Below, one piece after another: positions 36,078 through 48,290 of a DNA stretch of 64,000 nucleotides (position 1 is its first letter; each line of letters starts with the position of its first letter). A program made the position numbers and the translations under genes. The notes under the pieces are model-generated. The model was given only the letters and a program-made list of their open reading frames with translations. It was not told the DNA's origin and did no database searches. Origin of the DNA: Pseudoduganella armeniaca (GTDB taxonomy: Bacteria > Pseudomonadota > Gammaproteobacteria > Burkholderiales > Burkholderiaceae_D). The stretch lies in NCBI RefSeq assembly GCF_003028855.1, contig NZ_CP028324.1:2976001-3040000 (forward strand), given 5' to 3'.

Positions 36078-36317
36078 TCACAGCAGCGGCTTGTCCGTCG
36101 CTGCCTGCGCTTTTTCCTCCGCACTGGGGCGCTTGGCGCGCACGATGACGACCGGTACGGAGGGTACCGTCACCAGTTGGCTGACGCGGTGGGGCTGCGC
36201 GTGGGGTGCCTTGTGGCCGGGGCGGGTGAGGCCAAGGAAGGGGGCGGCGGCGGCCACCACGACGGCCAGGACGACGGTGGCGACGAAGACGGCTTCCGCA
36301 TTACGCACGACGTTCAT
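36078..36317 (-). CDS. Small hypothetical membrane protein, 79 residues
   Basis: A short protein with one membrane segment near the N-terminus (AVFVATVVLAVVVAAAAPFL) and a hydrophilic tail with a VPSVPVVIVRAKRP segment. AAGGAATC precedes the ATG at a good distance, which supports a real gene. I do not recognise a family. It is divergent from the PBP gene. Confidence 0.6.
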   Translation of the reverse strand: MNVVRNAEAVFVATVVLAVVVAAAAPFLGLTRPGHKAPHAQPHRVSQLVTVPSVPVVIVRAKRPSAEEKAQAATDKPLL

Positions 36318-36472
36318 GATGATTCCTTTCCAGAGAAAAAGTGTCCTTCATCGTGCCGCAGCGTGCGTGTCGCGGCTTGCGCCAGGTCATTGCAATCGGG
36401 TATGTGCGGGGAAACAACGCCGTTTTGCCCCGCCCCCCGCTATCACCCGGCAGTACAGCTCCCGAGATCGCC

Positions 36473-39400
36473 ATGCCACCGTTCCTCCTGCCTTTGCAGC
36501 GCCTGTCGGCCGCATGGTCGATCCGCCGCCGTGCCTGGCGCCGTGCCGCCAACCTGCGCCGCGCCGCGCCGCGCTGGTACTGGCGTGCGCTCGGCTGGCC
36601 GCTGGTACTGGCCATGCTGGCCGGCGCGGGCGCCGCGCTGATCGCCGTGCACGCGCGCCGCCTGGGCGACGCGGTACCCCAGCCACGCCATGCCGTCACC
36701 GCGCTGGCGCCCTATGCTCCAGGCGCCGTCTTTTCCGTGCCGGCCGCCGGGGTGCGGCTGCTGGCGCAGCGCGAGGGCGGGCTGGCGATCGTGGCAGGCA
36801 TGCGCGCCGCGGCGCCGGTGCATGTGGACTTGTGCAGCCAGTTGCGCGATGTCAGCCGTGCGCCCGGCCGCGCTGCCGCATTGCTGCCGCTGCGGCTGGG
36901 CCATGGGGCCGCGGATGTGCGGCGCTGGGCCGCCGCCCACGCGCCGGGCCCGCGCAACGTGGTGCTGGCGCCGGCCGGCATGCCGCGCTTGCAGGTCAGC
37001 GGCGCCGCCACGGGCGACTTCGACGGCGCCCCGCTGCGGGTATCGTGGCAGGGCGCGGCGGTGGCGCGCTGGCTGGGCACCGGCGCCGTGGTGTCGGGTC
37101 AGGCCGGGCAGGGCGCGCTGGCGCGCCAGGGCTGGCTGGCCTGGCCCGGCGGTGTGCTGCAGGTCGAACGGCGTACCACTGCCACGTGCCCGGCGGCCGG
37201 CGAGCTGCTGCTGCGCGCCTACCTGCCGGATGAGGGGAGCGAGCGCGCCGTCGTGACGGCGTTTGGCGCCGGCGGCAGCGCGACCGTCGCGCTGGCACCG
37301 GGCGACTATCGCGTCCCCGCCGCCGCCCCGGCCGCGCTGGAGGATGCCGCATTGTTCGAAGCGCTGCGCCAGGCCGGCCTGCTGCGCCTGACCCGCGACG
37401 GCGCCCTGGCGCTGGCGCCGCCCGACCTGGCCGCGTGGCGGGAGGCCGCGCCGGCCGCGCGCGCCGCCGCGCTGCCGGAGTGGTCCGGCATACGCATGGA
37501 CGACGCCAGCCGCAAGCTGCTGCGGCGCCTGTACCGCCAGGCCGACGGCGCCTACCTGCGACGCCAGGTGGAGTTGTACAACAGCGAACGCAACCTGCTG
37601 GCCTGGCGAGTGCCGGACGGCGACGCCACGCTCTGGCAGCCCAGCGGTGCGGCTGGGCCGCTGGCGCCGACGGCCGCGTTGCCGCCAGCGGCGGCCCGGC
37701 TGTTCGACACCCTGCCGCAGGGTTGGCAGCCATGGTCGCGCGTGGCGCGCTGGCCCGCCGGGGACCAGGCCGTGCGGCTGACCTGGGCGCTGCCGGGTTC
37801 ATCACCAGGTTCCGCCAGCGGCGACGAGCGCCTGCGCCTGCTGCTGGCGGGCCGGGTGACGGGCGTGACCGGTGCGACCGTCGAGACGCGCGCAGCCTGC
37901 GACGGCCGTGCCTGCGCCGCGCGCGACGACGTGGTGGAGCTGGTCATGCGTCCGCACGCCGGCGCCCGTAGCGTTGTCGTGACCGCTCTGCCGCTGGCTA
38001 CCGAGCGCCTGCAGCGGCCCGGCGAGCGGCGCTACCGCCACCTGCGCGTCGGCGCCGGCCGCGTCGAATGGCAGCCGCTCGGGCCCGCGACAACGCTGGC
38101 GCCGGCCGCACCAGCCGGACCCGCCACGATCGCCGACCGCCACGGCACGCCGCTGTGGGCCGACGGCCGGCCGACCTGGGCGGCGGTGCAGGCCGGCCTG
38201 GCGACGCTGGTGGGCCTGCGCGCGGAGCAGGACAGCGGCGTGGCCGGCCAACTGCTGCGCGCCGGCGCCGGCAGCGGCGGCGCGCGGCTGACCGTGGACC
38301 TGCCACTGCAGGCGCTGGCCAACGACGTGCTGGCCTGCGTCGGCATGCGGCGCGGCAGCTGGGACGGCCGCCGCTGCAGTGGCGGCACGGCGCCGCCGGC
38401 CGGGCGCGAGGCGGGTATTGTGCTGCTCGACAGCGAAAACGGCGACATCCTGGCGGCGGCTGGCGTCGGCGCCGGCCGCGCCGAAGGGGCCGACTGGGCC
38501 GAACTGCGCGATTTCGATCGCGCCAACCCGGCGCGCAGCCCGCTGCGCCTGCCCGCGCTGCAGCACGATGGCGGCGCCCGGCGCAGCCCCGGCTCCACTT
38601 TCAAGATCGTCAGCGCGCTGGGCCTGGAGCTGGCCGCCCGCGGCGATGCGCGCCTGGACGCATTGCTGGCCGGCGTGCCGCTGGCCCGGCTCGACGCGCT
38701 GGCGCAGGAGCGCGGCTTCGATTTCGCCACCAGCGCCGCCACCTACCCCGTGCACGCGGCCGTGCACGTGACGAACTACCGCGAGCTGGGCCTGGGCGGG
38801 CGCTTGCAGGACGGCCGGCTGGGTCTCGCGCAGGCGCTGACGTACAGCCTGAACACGTGGTTCGCCTGGACCGGCGAACTGTCCGACGCCACGCTGTTCG
38901 GCCGCCCGGAAGGGGCGTGCCCGCCGCGCAGGCCCTGCTGCCGGGCGCGCTGGATGGGGTACGGCCGATCCTGGCCGCCGCGCGCCGGCTCGGCTTCGAA
39001 CAACCGCTGCGCCTGGACGGCGGCCTGCTGCCGGCCGATTTCGACTGGCGCCAGTACGACGCGCTGCAGGCCACGCCGGCGCAGTTCGACCCGATCCGCG
39101 GGCGCCACGAGCTGCGCCAGATGAGCATCGGCCTGCGCATGCAGGCGACACCGCTGCAGATGGCCATGGCCGCCGCTGCGATCGGCCAGGGCGCGACGGT
39201 GGCGCCACGGCTGCTGGCGCAACTGGACGGGCGCACCGCCCGCCAGGCGCCGGCGCAGCCGCTGGGCGTGCGGCTCGACCGCATCCGCGCTGGCATGAAG
39301 GGTGTGATCGAACGCGGCACGGCCGCCAGCGCGTTCCGCTGCGCCGGCTGTACGGCGCTGCGCGCGGGCCTGTACGGCAAGACCGGTACGGCACCGGTGG

Positions 39401-39603
39401 CGGACGATGCCACCGTCTGGTTTACCGGCTGGCTGGAGCCTGGCACACTGCCGGGCCAGCGCCACCGGCTGGCGTTCGCCGTCTTCGTCAGCCGCTCCGA
39501 GGCGGGCGGTGGCGACCATGCGGCGCCGGTGATTGCCGCGCTGCTGTCGTCGCTGGCGGAACCTCGAACAGAGGGCAAAATGGCCATGTTAATCGGGCAA
39601 TGA
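36473..39603 (+). pseudogene. Penicillin-binding transpeptidase with large N-terminal region, frameshifted
   Basis: Two frames join to a protein of about 1043 residues. A membrane helix (residues about 43-60, WPLVLAMLAGAGAALIAV) is followed by about 550 residues of unrecognised periplasmic sequence and a transpeptidase domain. The active-site motifs are intact: S708-TFK (in SPGSTFK), S792-LN (YSLNTW) and K970-TGT. One extra G in GGGG (about 38912-38915) restores the frame between LFGRPEG and VPAAQALLPG. The domain would cross-link peptidoglycan. It leads a run of seven same-strand genes ending in a kinase, and pairs logically with the SEDS gene at 56929. Confidence 0.85.
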
Positions 39604-39678
39604 GCCGGCGCCGTTCGTGGCATGATGAGCATGCGGCTGCCGCCGGGGTTCCGGCGGCCCGCGCCACGGAGGAACGAG

Positions 39679-40833
39679 ATGCGGTTGCCGGGAACGCGTT
39701 ACCAGGAACACGGCTGGGAAGAGGTGCGCAAGCTGCTGGGGGCCGGTTCGCTGGTGGCCTTGCGCGCCTGCGACCTGGACGCCGTGCTGCAGCCGTCCCG
39801 GCACGCGGCGCTGCTGGACGACTACACGGACGCGCTGGCGCCCGTGCTGCATGCGGCCGGCCGCGCCGCCCGCATGCCGGGCAACGGCTACGGCGACAGC
39901 GTCGGCGCACTGGCCATGGCCCTGCTGTGCGAGTTGCCGGCGCGCCCGGCGTTCTGGCTGGCCTTCGCCACCGGCCTGGCCGGCGAGCACGCGAAACAAG
40001 GGCCGTTCTGGCGCGCCGCCGCCGGCGACGCGCTGCTGCGCAAGAAGGTCAACGACATGTACGCCACCCTGCGCGACCAGGTCGATGCCGACAATTACCA
40101 GGCCGCCACCGGCCAGCCCTGTTCGGCCAACCGCATCTACACCTATCGCATGCTGGACATGGCCTGGCGCGCCATCGAACAGGTATTTGCCGGCTGGCCC
40201 GGCACCGCGCCGCAGGTCGCCGCCATCCTGGGCCGGCCCGTGGACGCGCTGCCGATCGAGCTGCGCCAATTGACGTCGGCCGCGCGCTGCCGGCCCGAGT
40301 GGGTAATCCGCTGGAGCGAGTCGCTGGAGCGCTTCGGCGGCAGCCCCGGGCCGCTGCACACGCGCTCGAAGCGCTTCGCCAGCCTGCGCAACCAGCCGGA
40401 GCAGATCGGCGCGCTGCTGGCCGAGATCGGCGACTATGAAGCATTGAGCGCCAACGGCGACGGCGCGGCCTGGCTGCACGACGCGCAGGCGGCGTCGGAC
40501 TGGCTGGAGGACCTGGACCGGATCGGCGCGGACTCGGCCCGGGCGGCCGGCGCCGGGGAGGTTTGCCCGGCCCCCCGCTACGAAGCGGTGACGGCGGCGC
40601 TGGCCGCGCTGGCGGCCGAGGCGCTGCCGGTGCGGCAGGCGGTCTGCCTGAAGTTGCTGGGACCAAGCGACGACAGCTATCCGGACGACTGGCGCACCGG
40701 CCCGGGCGGGGGACTGCCGACGCTGGAGCAACTGGCGGCGCTGGCCGGGGTGTCGGTGCCGACCCTGCGCAAGCGCCGCAACGCGGCAATCGATCGGCTG
40801 GTCGGGATGGTTCCGGCCGGCCAAGGAGAATGA
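39679..40833 (+). CDS. Unrecognised protein with C-terminal helix-turn-helix-like segment
   Basis: A 384-residue soluble protein. The ATG at 39679 is chosen because GGAGGAACGAG precedes it. The sequence is mostly helical, with MLDMAWRAIEQVFAGWPG in the middle. The last 35 residues (PTLEQLAALAGVSVPTLRKR) look like a helix-turn-helix. I do not recognise a family. It begins 75 bases after the PBP stop and is followed after one base by the next gene; it is part of the PBP-kinase block. Confidence 0.75.
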   Translation: MRLPGTRYQEHGWEEVRKLLGAGSLVALRACDLDAVLQPSRHAALLDDYTDALAPVLHAAGRAARMPGNGYGDSVGALAMALLCELPARPAFWLAFATGLAGEHAKQGPFWRAAAGDALLRKKVNDMYATLRDQVDADNYQAATGQPCSANRIYTYRMLDMAWRAIEQVFAGWPGTAPQVAAILGRPVDALPIELRQLTSAARCRPEWVIRWSESLERFGGSPGPLHTRSKRFASLRNQPEQIGALLAEIGDYEALSANGDGAAWLHDAQAASDWLEDLDRIGADSARAAGAGEVCPAPRYEAVTAALAALAAEALPVRQAVCLKLLGPSDDSYPDDWRTGPGGGLPTLEQLAALAGVSVPTLRKRRNAAIDRLVGMVPAGQGE

Positions 40834-40834
40834 T

Positions 40835-41395
40835 GTGACGAGAAACGATATGGTGCAGGCCAGGCTGCGCGAACGGCTGTTGCTGGCCGGCGTGCCGGGC
40901 GACCGCCTGGTGCTGGCGGATGGCACGCTGCGGGCGGCGCTGGACGGCAGCCGGCCGCTGGCGCCGGCCGAACTCGCGGCGCTGCAGGCGTCGCCATTGA
41001 CGCTGCGGCGCTTGCGCCACCTGGCGTTGCTGCGACGCCAGGCGCTGGCGCCGCGCTGGGCCGGCAGCGCCGGCATGCTGCGCGCGGCGGACAGCGGCGC
41101 GGCGCCGGCCCGGCTGGTCACGGATGACGGCCACTGGACGCTGCATCTGCTGCCCCAGGATGGCCGCTGGCAGGTGATCCTGCAGCTCGACCCGGCCGCG
41201 CCGTTCGCGCCAGCCCTGCTGCGCGCCGGTGCGCTGCTGCGCGTGACGGACGGCAGCGGCGCGGCCTTGCTGCAGGGCCGCCTGGATGCGGATGGCGAAT
41301 GCGAGGCGCCCTGGCCGCATGCGCTGGAGCCGGCGGCGTATCTGCAGGCGCATGGCGCGGCGTTCACGGTCGCGCCGGCGGCCGGGCAGCCGTGA
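40835..41395 (+). CDS. Unrecognised protein, 186 residues
   Basis: The start is GTG, one base after the preceding stop, with AAGGAGAA just upstream. The N-terminal half is helical and rich in leucine/arginine; the C-terminal half looks like beta strands (WTLHLLPQDGRWQVILQLD; GALLRVTDGSGAALLQGRLD), a small sandwich as in anti-sigma-factor-associated or carboxypeptidase-regulatory-like domains, but this is only a guess. No signal peptide. Part of the PBP-kinase block. Confidence 0.7.
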   Translation: MTRNDMVQARLRERLLLAGVPGDRLVLADGTLRAALDGSRPLAPAELAALQASPLTLRRLRHLALLRRQALAPRWAGSAGMLRAADSGAAPARLVTDDGHWTLHLLPQDGRWQVILQLDPAAPFAPALLRAGALLRVTDGSGAALLQGRLDADGECEAPWPHALEPAAYLQAHGAAFTVAPAAGQP

Positions 41396-41402
41396 GCCGG
41401 CG

Positions 41403-42485
41403 ATGAAACTGTTCGGCCGCGCCGCCATGCCGCCCGATGCGCACCTGCTGGGCCAGGCCGTGATGGCGCTGCGCTGCGACGACATGCCGGTGCCGCCTGG
41501 GACCACCGTCAGCGTGTTGGGCGCGGACGGCCGCGCGCGCCGGGCCGTTCCACGGCCGGGCAGCCCCGTCACCTGCGGCGCCGGCGAAGCCGCCTGGTGC
41601 TGGCACGCCGGGCCATACGCGATGGACCTGGTGCCGTTTGCCGCCGCGCCCGAAGTCGGGCTGCGCCTGCAAGGCATGCTGGCCGGCGCGGATGCGCTGC
41701 CGGGCGGCGAGCGCTTCGAGCTGCTGCTGGCGGCCGAGGCGCCGCCGCAGCGGTTGACCGTGGCGGCGTTTGCCGCGCTGGTGCAGGGCGCGCTGCGCGG
41801 GGCGCTGGCACAGGGCCTGCTCGAGCTGCCACCCGGCACGGCGCTGGAGGAGTGGCATGCGTTTCGCGCCGGCGTCAACGAGCTGCTGTACACCCGCTTC
41901 AGCCTGATCGTCACCGACTGCGTGCCGGTCGACCTGGGCGACATCGTCGACTATGCGGCCATGCTGCGGGCGCGCGCCGAACGCGTCGTCCCAGCGGCGA
42001 TGCCGGCCGAGGTTCCGCCCGAGGTTCCGGCCGACCCGGCGCCGGTCGCGCTCACCGTCGCGCCGGTCGCCGCGCTCGACGACGCGCAGGCGTTGCGCCG
42101 GCTGTTCCTGGAGCTGCCGGCGCTGGCGGCGCAACTGCGCGCGTTGCCGCTGCCGGAAGGGGCCTTTGCCGCGCATCGTGAACTGCTGCAGCAGCTCGCA
42201 TTGGCCGCGCTGGATGTGAACACGATGCCGCATCTGGCGCTGGCCGCGCCGGACCGGCCTTTGGCCGCGCGCGCGCAGGCCAGCCGCGTCGCCGCCAGCG
42301 CCGCGGCAGTGGCCGCGCTGGACCATGCCTGGGGCGTGCTGGCGCGCATGAAGCAGATGGGCTTCACCGCGCTGCAGGACGAAGCGGCGCGGGCGTTGGC
42401 CAACCTGGCGCAGCACCTGGCGCGCCGCCGGGCCGTCGATCATGCGGCCGGCCCGGTCGCGCACCGCCGGGAGCCCACGCTGTGA
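41403..42485 (+). CDS. Unrecognised protein, 360 residues
   Basis: Starts MKLFGRAAMPPDAHLLGQAV; the ATG lies 7 bases after the previous stop. The first 190 residues are mixed; the centre has VPAAMPAEVPPEVPADPAPV, a proline linker; the rest is helical and alanine/leucine-rich (coiled-coil-like). No membrane helix or known motif. Its stop overlaps the GTG of the next gene. I can only describe it as a conserved-context member of this block. Confidence 0.7.
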   Translation: MKLFGRAAMPPDAHLLGQAVMALRCDDMPVPPGTTVSVLGADGRARRAVPRPGSPVTCGAGEAAWCWHAGPYAMDLVPFAAAPEVGLRLQGMLAGADALPGGERFELLLAAEAPPQRLTVAAFAALVQGALRGALAQGLLELPPGTALEEWHAFRAGVNELLYTRFSLIVTDCVPVDLGDIVDYAAMLRARAERVVPAAMPAEVPPEVPADPAPVALTVAPVAALDDAQALRRLFLELPALAAQLRALPLPEGAFAAHRELLQQLALAALDVNTMPHLALAAPDRPLAARAQASRVAASAAAVAALDHAWGVLARMKQMGFTALQDEAARALANLAQHLARRRAVDHAAGPVAHRREPTL

Positions 42486-43510
42486 AGCCGGCCACCGCTC
42501 GCTGCCGCACGCTGCTGGCCGATGGCACGGCGCTGACCGTCACGGCAACCAGCCGGCCGCGCGCCGGCCGCGCCGACGTCAAGTGCGCCGTGCCGGGAGC
42601 GCCGCAACTGGCCGAGCGGATGGCCGAGGTGGTGCGGCTGGCGCGGCTGACCGAGGCGCGGCTGGACGCGCGCGAGCAGGTCGTGCTCAGCCTGGACGGC
42701 ACGCCGGCGGCGCCCGAGCGCAACTGGGAGCTGGCGGCGGTGCTGGCCGACCGCCTGGTGCGCGGCAGCTGGCACGCGGCGGACGCGCCGCTCGCGCTGG
42801 GCTGGTCCGATGCGTGGCAGTTGGGCCGCGTCGACGGCCATGCGCCACCGCCCGTGCTGCCGGCCGGTGCGCTGCTGGGCGGCGCGGCGCGGCAGGGCGC
42901 GGCAGCGGCCGATTACATTGCGCACCTGGGCGCGCTGACGGGGCATGCCGACCCGGGCGCCGCCGTGTCGGCCGTGCGTGCCTGGTTTCCGCTGCACAGC
43001 GGCGGTGGCAACGACAGCCTGGCCTGGGTCGAGGTCAGCGTGTTCCCGCGCAGGCCGGGCGAAGCGAGCGATGAGGAAGAAACCATCGCGGTGCCGGGCG
43101 CCGACGCGGTGCTGCAGCAGGCCGTACGCGCCGCCCTGGCCGGCGCGCGCCATTTCGACGGCCGCGGCCTGGGCCGCTGGCGCAGCGTGGTGCGCTTCGG
43201 CGAAATGCGCTTCCAGGGCGATTCCTACCAGCTGGCGCTGGTCATGGCGGACCGGCTGGCGCGCGGGCGCGAGTTCGTGCCGCGCGGCCGGCTGATCGCG
43301 ACGGGCACGTCGACGGCCTGGCACGCGGGGCAGGTGGACGGCGTGGCAGGGCTGGCGGCCAAGACCCGGCTCATCCTGGCCGAGGCCGCGCCGGGCGACC
43401 GCGTGTTGCTGCCGGCGGCGTGGCAGGACGAGCTGCCGGCCGGTTTCGCGGCCGCGCTGCGCGCGCGCGGTGCCGCGCTGGCGTGCATCGACCGGATAGG
43501 GCTCATCTGA
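42482..43510 (+). CDS. Protein with duplicated Lon-protease-like (S16-type) halves
   Basis: A 342-residue protein whose two halves align with each other: ELAAVLADRLVRGSWHAADA...WQLGRVDG in the first, QLALVMADRLARGREFVPRG...WHAGQVDGVAGLAAKTRLIL in the second. The second half resembles the end of the Lon S16 domain (ATG...G.v..V.G...K...A....vllP, here LIATGTSTA, GVAGLAAKT, VLLPAAW). The Ser-Lys dyad is not obvious, so it may be a non-catalytic fold relative. GTG start overlaps the preceding gene. Internal duplication is seen; the family link is inference. Confidence 0.65.
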   Translation: MKPATARCRTLLADGTALTVTATSRPRAGRADVKCAVPGAPQLAERMAEVVRLARLTEARLDAREQVVLSLDGTPAAPERNWELAAVLADRLVRGSWHAADAPLALGWSDAWQLGRVDGHAPPPVLPAGALLGGAARQGAAAADYIAHLGALTGHADPGAAVSAVRAWFPLHSGGGNDSLAWVEVSVFPRRPGEASDEEETIAVPGADAVLQQAVRAALAGARHFDGRGLGRWRSVVRFGEMRFQGDSYQLALVMADRLARGREFVPRGRLIATGTSTAWHAGQVDGVAGLAAKTRLILAEAAPGDRVLLPAAWQDELPAGFAAALRARGAALACIDRIGLI

Positions 43511-43568
43511 ATCGTGCGCCTGTTAAAATCGCACGGCAGGCCGTGTATAAAAAAGCAAGGAGTCTGAC

Positions 43569-45827
43569 ATGTTCAAGATGTTTGGTACGGGTGGCGCGCG
43601 CTGCCCCCGCTGCGGCCAGCAAAGCGGCGGCGCCGACGGCTATTGCGGCGGCTGCGGCCTGTCGCTGGGCGCGCCGCGCAGCGCGCCCGTGCTGCAGGAA
43701 AACCGCTGGATCCCGGCACCGGACGAGCTGGCGGTGTACTTCGGCGTGCGTGCACTGTCCGGCATCTTCAGCAAGACGCTGCGCGTGCCGGCCAGCACCC
43801 GCGCCTATATATTGCAGGGAGAGACCGCCACCGAGGTCACGCAGGGCGAATACGAGCTGGAAGGCTTCTTCCAGCGCCTGAACAACCTGCTGCGCGACCA
43901 GCACGCGGAAATCCTGATCACCCGCAGCACGCCGCTGCCGGTGGCATTCGCGTTCGACGACCTGGCCACCAGCGAGCACCTGCGGATCGCCGCCCGCTTC
44001 ACGGTCGGCATCAAGGTCGAACAGGTGGCCGCGTTCGGCCAGCACTTCATGACGGCGCCCGGCACCGTCACCACGCGCCACCTGCAGGAGCTGCTGGCGC
44101 CGATGGTGCGGCAGATCGTCGCCGAATTCGTCGGCGCGCGCTCGCTGCGCGAACTGCACGCCAACCCCGACCTGCGCCTGCAACTGGACGAGCGGCTGCA
44201 GGCCGCGCTGAAGCTGCGGCTGGCCGATTTCGGCCTGGCGGCCGTGCAAGTGGAGACCTTGGCGCTGCGCCACGACAAGTTCGACGCCAACCGCGCCCGG
44301 GTGGGCAGCCTGTGGCTGGTGGCGGACGAGCGCCACGCCGAGCTGGAACACGCCAAGCACCTGGACCAGTTGTACGACGAGGAGGAATGGCAGGCCATCT
44401 GGCGCGAGGAGCAAAAGGCGCGCAGCGCCTATCGCCGCGCCGAGCTGCGCCAGGATGCCAGCGTGGACCAGGCCGAGCTGGCGCTGCGCCAGGCCGAGCG
44501 GCTGCAGGCGATCCGCGCGCGCGAGATCGACCTGTATGCCCGCATCGCCGAATCGGACACACGCCAGCACGCGCTGGAGAAGGGCGCCGGCGCCACTGTC
44601 GCCGAGCTGGAGCACGAGCTGGCCGGCAAGGCGGCCGAGTGGGCGCACGTGCGCCAGCTGGCGCAGATCCGCCTGCGCACCGAGCTGGAAGTGGCGCAGC
44701 AAGCGGCCGTGGAGGAACGCGCGTTCGCGCGCCAGCGCTTCACCCACCAGCTGCACCTGCAGCAGATCCGCAACCAGATGGAGCAGGCCCTGGCCATCGA
44801 GGACGAGACGGCGCGCCGGGCGCAGGCGAAGCGCCTGCAGCAGGCCGAGCTCGATGCTCAGCGGCGCGAGGCCGAGATCGAGGCCGAGCATCACCAGGCC
44901 CGCTTCCAGGGCGTGGCGCTGGCCAATGCGGCGCGCCGGCGCGAGGCCGAGCGGGTGCAGGAGTGGGAGGAGGCGCAGCACGTGGCGCGCCAGCGCGAGC
45001 TGGCCCGCGGCGAGGGCGACAAGGAAGCGGCGGCGCAGGCGCGGCTGGACGAGCTGCGCCGCGGCGGCGCGTCGGCCGAGGCGCTGGCCCAGCACGAGAA
45101 GCTGCTGCGTACGATCCAGGCCGATGGCGCCCAGCAGCGCCAGGCCCAGGCCATCGTCATCGAGGCGGAGGAACAGCGCCTGGCGCTGAAGCTGCGCGAG
45201 CACGAGGCGCAGTGGCAGCAGGAGCTGCGCCGCGTCGAGCATGAACGGGACGAGCGCTACGCGCGCTGGAAGCTCGATTACGAGACGCTGGTGGCGCAGC
45301 AGAACCACGCGGCGGAGCTGGCGCGCATCGAGATCGAGCGCATCCAGGCCGTCGGCACCTTGTCCGATACCGGCAAGATCGCGCTGGCCGATACGCCCAA
45401 TGCGCAGGCGCTGGCGCAGCTGATGAAGACCCAGGCCCACGCGGGCATGAGCCCGGAGCAGCTGCAGGCGCTGGCCGGCGTGGTGGCGGCCGAGAACAGC
45501 ATCAGCCAGCTGGACGCCATGCGGCTGGCGCAGCAGGGCGTCGGCGACGAACGGGCGCGCCTCGATGCGCAGCAGGACAAGGACCGCCAGCACCAGCTGG
45601 AACTGTTGAAGCTGCAGAACGCCACGCATGCGAATGCGCTGGCGGCGCAGATGCAGCTGGGCGTGGGCGTGGCCCAGGCCGGCGCGCCGGTGCATCACCA
45701 TCATGCGCCGGTCCCGGTATCGGCCCCTGTGCTGGCGGCGCGCGTGTGCGTCAACGGCCACCCGGTCCCGGCGGACCGGCCGGACGCCAAGTTCTGCGCG
45801 GAGTGCGGCGTGCCGCTGCAGCGGTAA
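43569..45827 (+). CDS. Zinc-ribbon / SPFH-like / coiled-coil protein
   Basis: A 752-residue protein in four parts. Residues 12-29 form a zinc ribbon (CPRC...CGGC). Residues about 45-270 resemble an SPFH/band-7 domain (RAYILQGETATEVTQGEYEL; IGIKVEQVAAFG-like core). Residues about 270-690 are long charged coiled coils with many Glu/Ala/Arg. The C-terminus has a second zinc ribbon (RVCVNGH...KFCAECG). SPFH proteins scaffold membrane microdomains and often carry coiled coils; ones with zinc ribbons are often called virion-core-like. AAGGAG precedes the ATG. Directly before the kinase, so a scaffold role for it is plausible. Confidence 0.75.
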   Translation: MFKMFGTGGARCPRCGQQSGGADGYCGGCGLSLGAPRSAPVLQENRWIPAPDELAVYFGVRALSGIFSKTLRVPASTRAYILQGETATEVTQGEYELEGFFQRLNNLLRDQHAEILITRSTPLPVAFAFDDLATSEHLRIAARFTVGIKVEQVAAFGQHFMTAPGTVTTRHLQELLAPMVRQIVAEFVGARSLRELHANPDLRLQLDERLQAALKLRLADFGLAAVQVETLALRHDKFDANRARVGSLWLVADERHAELEHAKHLDQLYDEEEWQAIWREEQKARSAYRRAELRQDASVDQAELALRQAERLQAIRAREIDLYARIAESDTRQHALEKGAGATVAELEHELAGKAAEWAHVRQLAQIRLRTELEVAQQAAVEERAFARQRFTHQLHLQQIRNQMEQALAIEDETARRAQAKRLQQAELDAQRREAEIEAEHHQARFQGVALANAARRREAERVQEWEEAQHVARQRELARGEGDKEAAAQARLDELRRGGASAEALAQHEKLLRTIQADGAQQRQAQAIVIEAEEQRLALKLREHEAQWQQELRRVEHERDERYARWKLDYETLVAQQNHAAELARIEIERIQAVGTLSDTGKIALADTPNAQALAQLMKTQAHAGMSPEQLQALAGVVAAENSISQLDAMRLAQQGVGDERARLDAQQDKDRQHQLELLKLQNATHANALAAQMQLGVGVAQAGAPVHHHHAPVPVSAPVLAARVCVNGHPVPADRPDAKFCAECGVPLQR

Positions 45828-45836
45828 AAGGAAGCG

Positions 45837-48206
<2,370 letters not shown>

Positions 48207-48215
48207 GGAGACCCT

Positions 48216-48268
48216 GGTGACAGGCACCGATCTTCAGGCCGGCGACCTGAAGATCGGTGCCTGTCACC
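48216..48268. terminator. Perfect 23-bp hairpin between convergent genes
   Basis: The arms at 48216-48238 and 48246-48268 are exact complements (outer part GGTGACAGGCACC / GGTGCCTGTCACC), with a 7-base loop. It starts 9 bases after the kinase stop and ends 22 bases before the EmrE-type stop on the other strand. It shares the GACAGGC core with the hairpins at 30756 and 53208. Confidence 0.75.
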
Positions 48269-48290
48269 GGTGTTTACCGCGTCCCCGGCA

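Noticed and set aside
36473..43510. Type VI or contractile injection locus
   Set aside because: FHA plus kinase can mark type VI clusters, but no sheath, tube, baseplate, TssM or ClpV protein is present; the wall enzymes point elsewhere.
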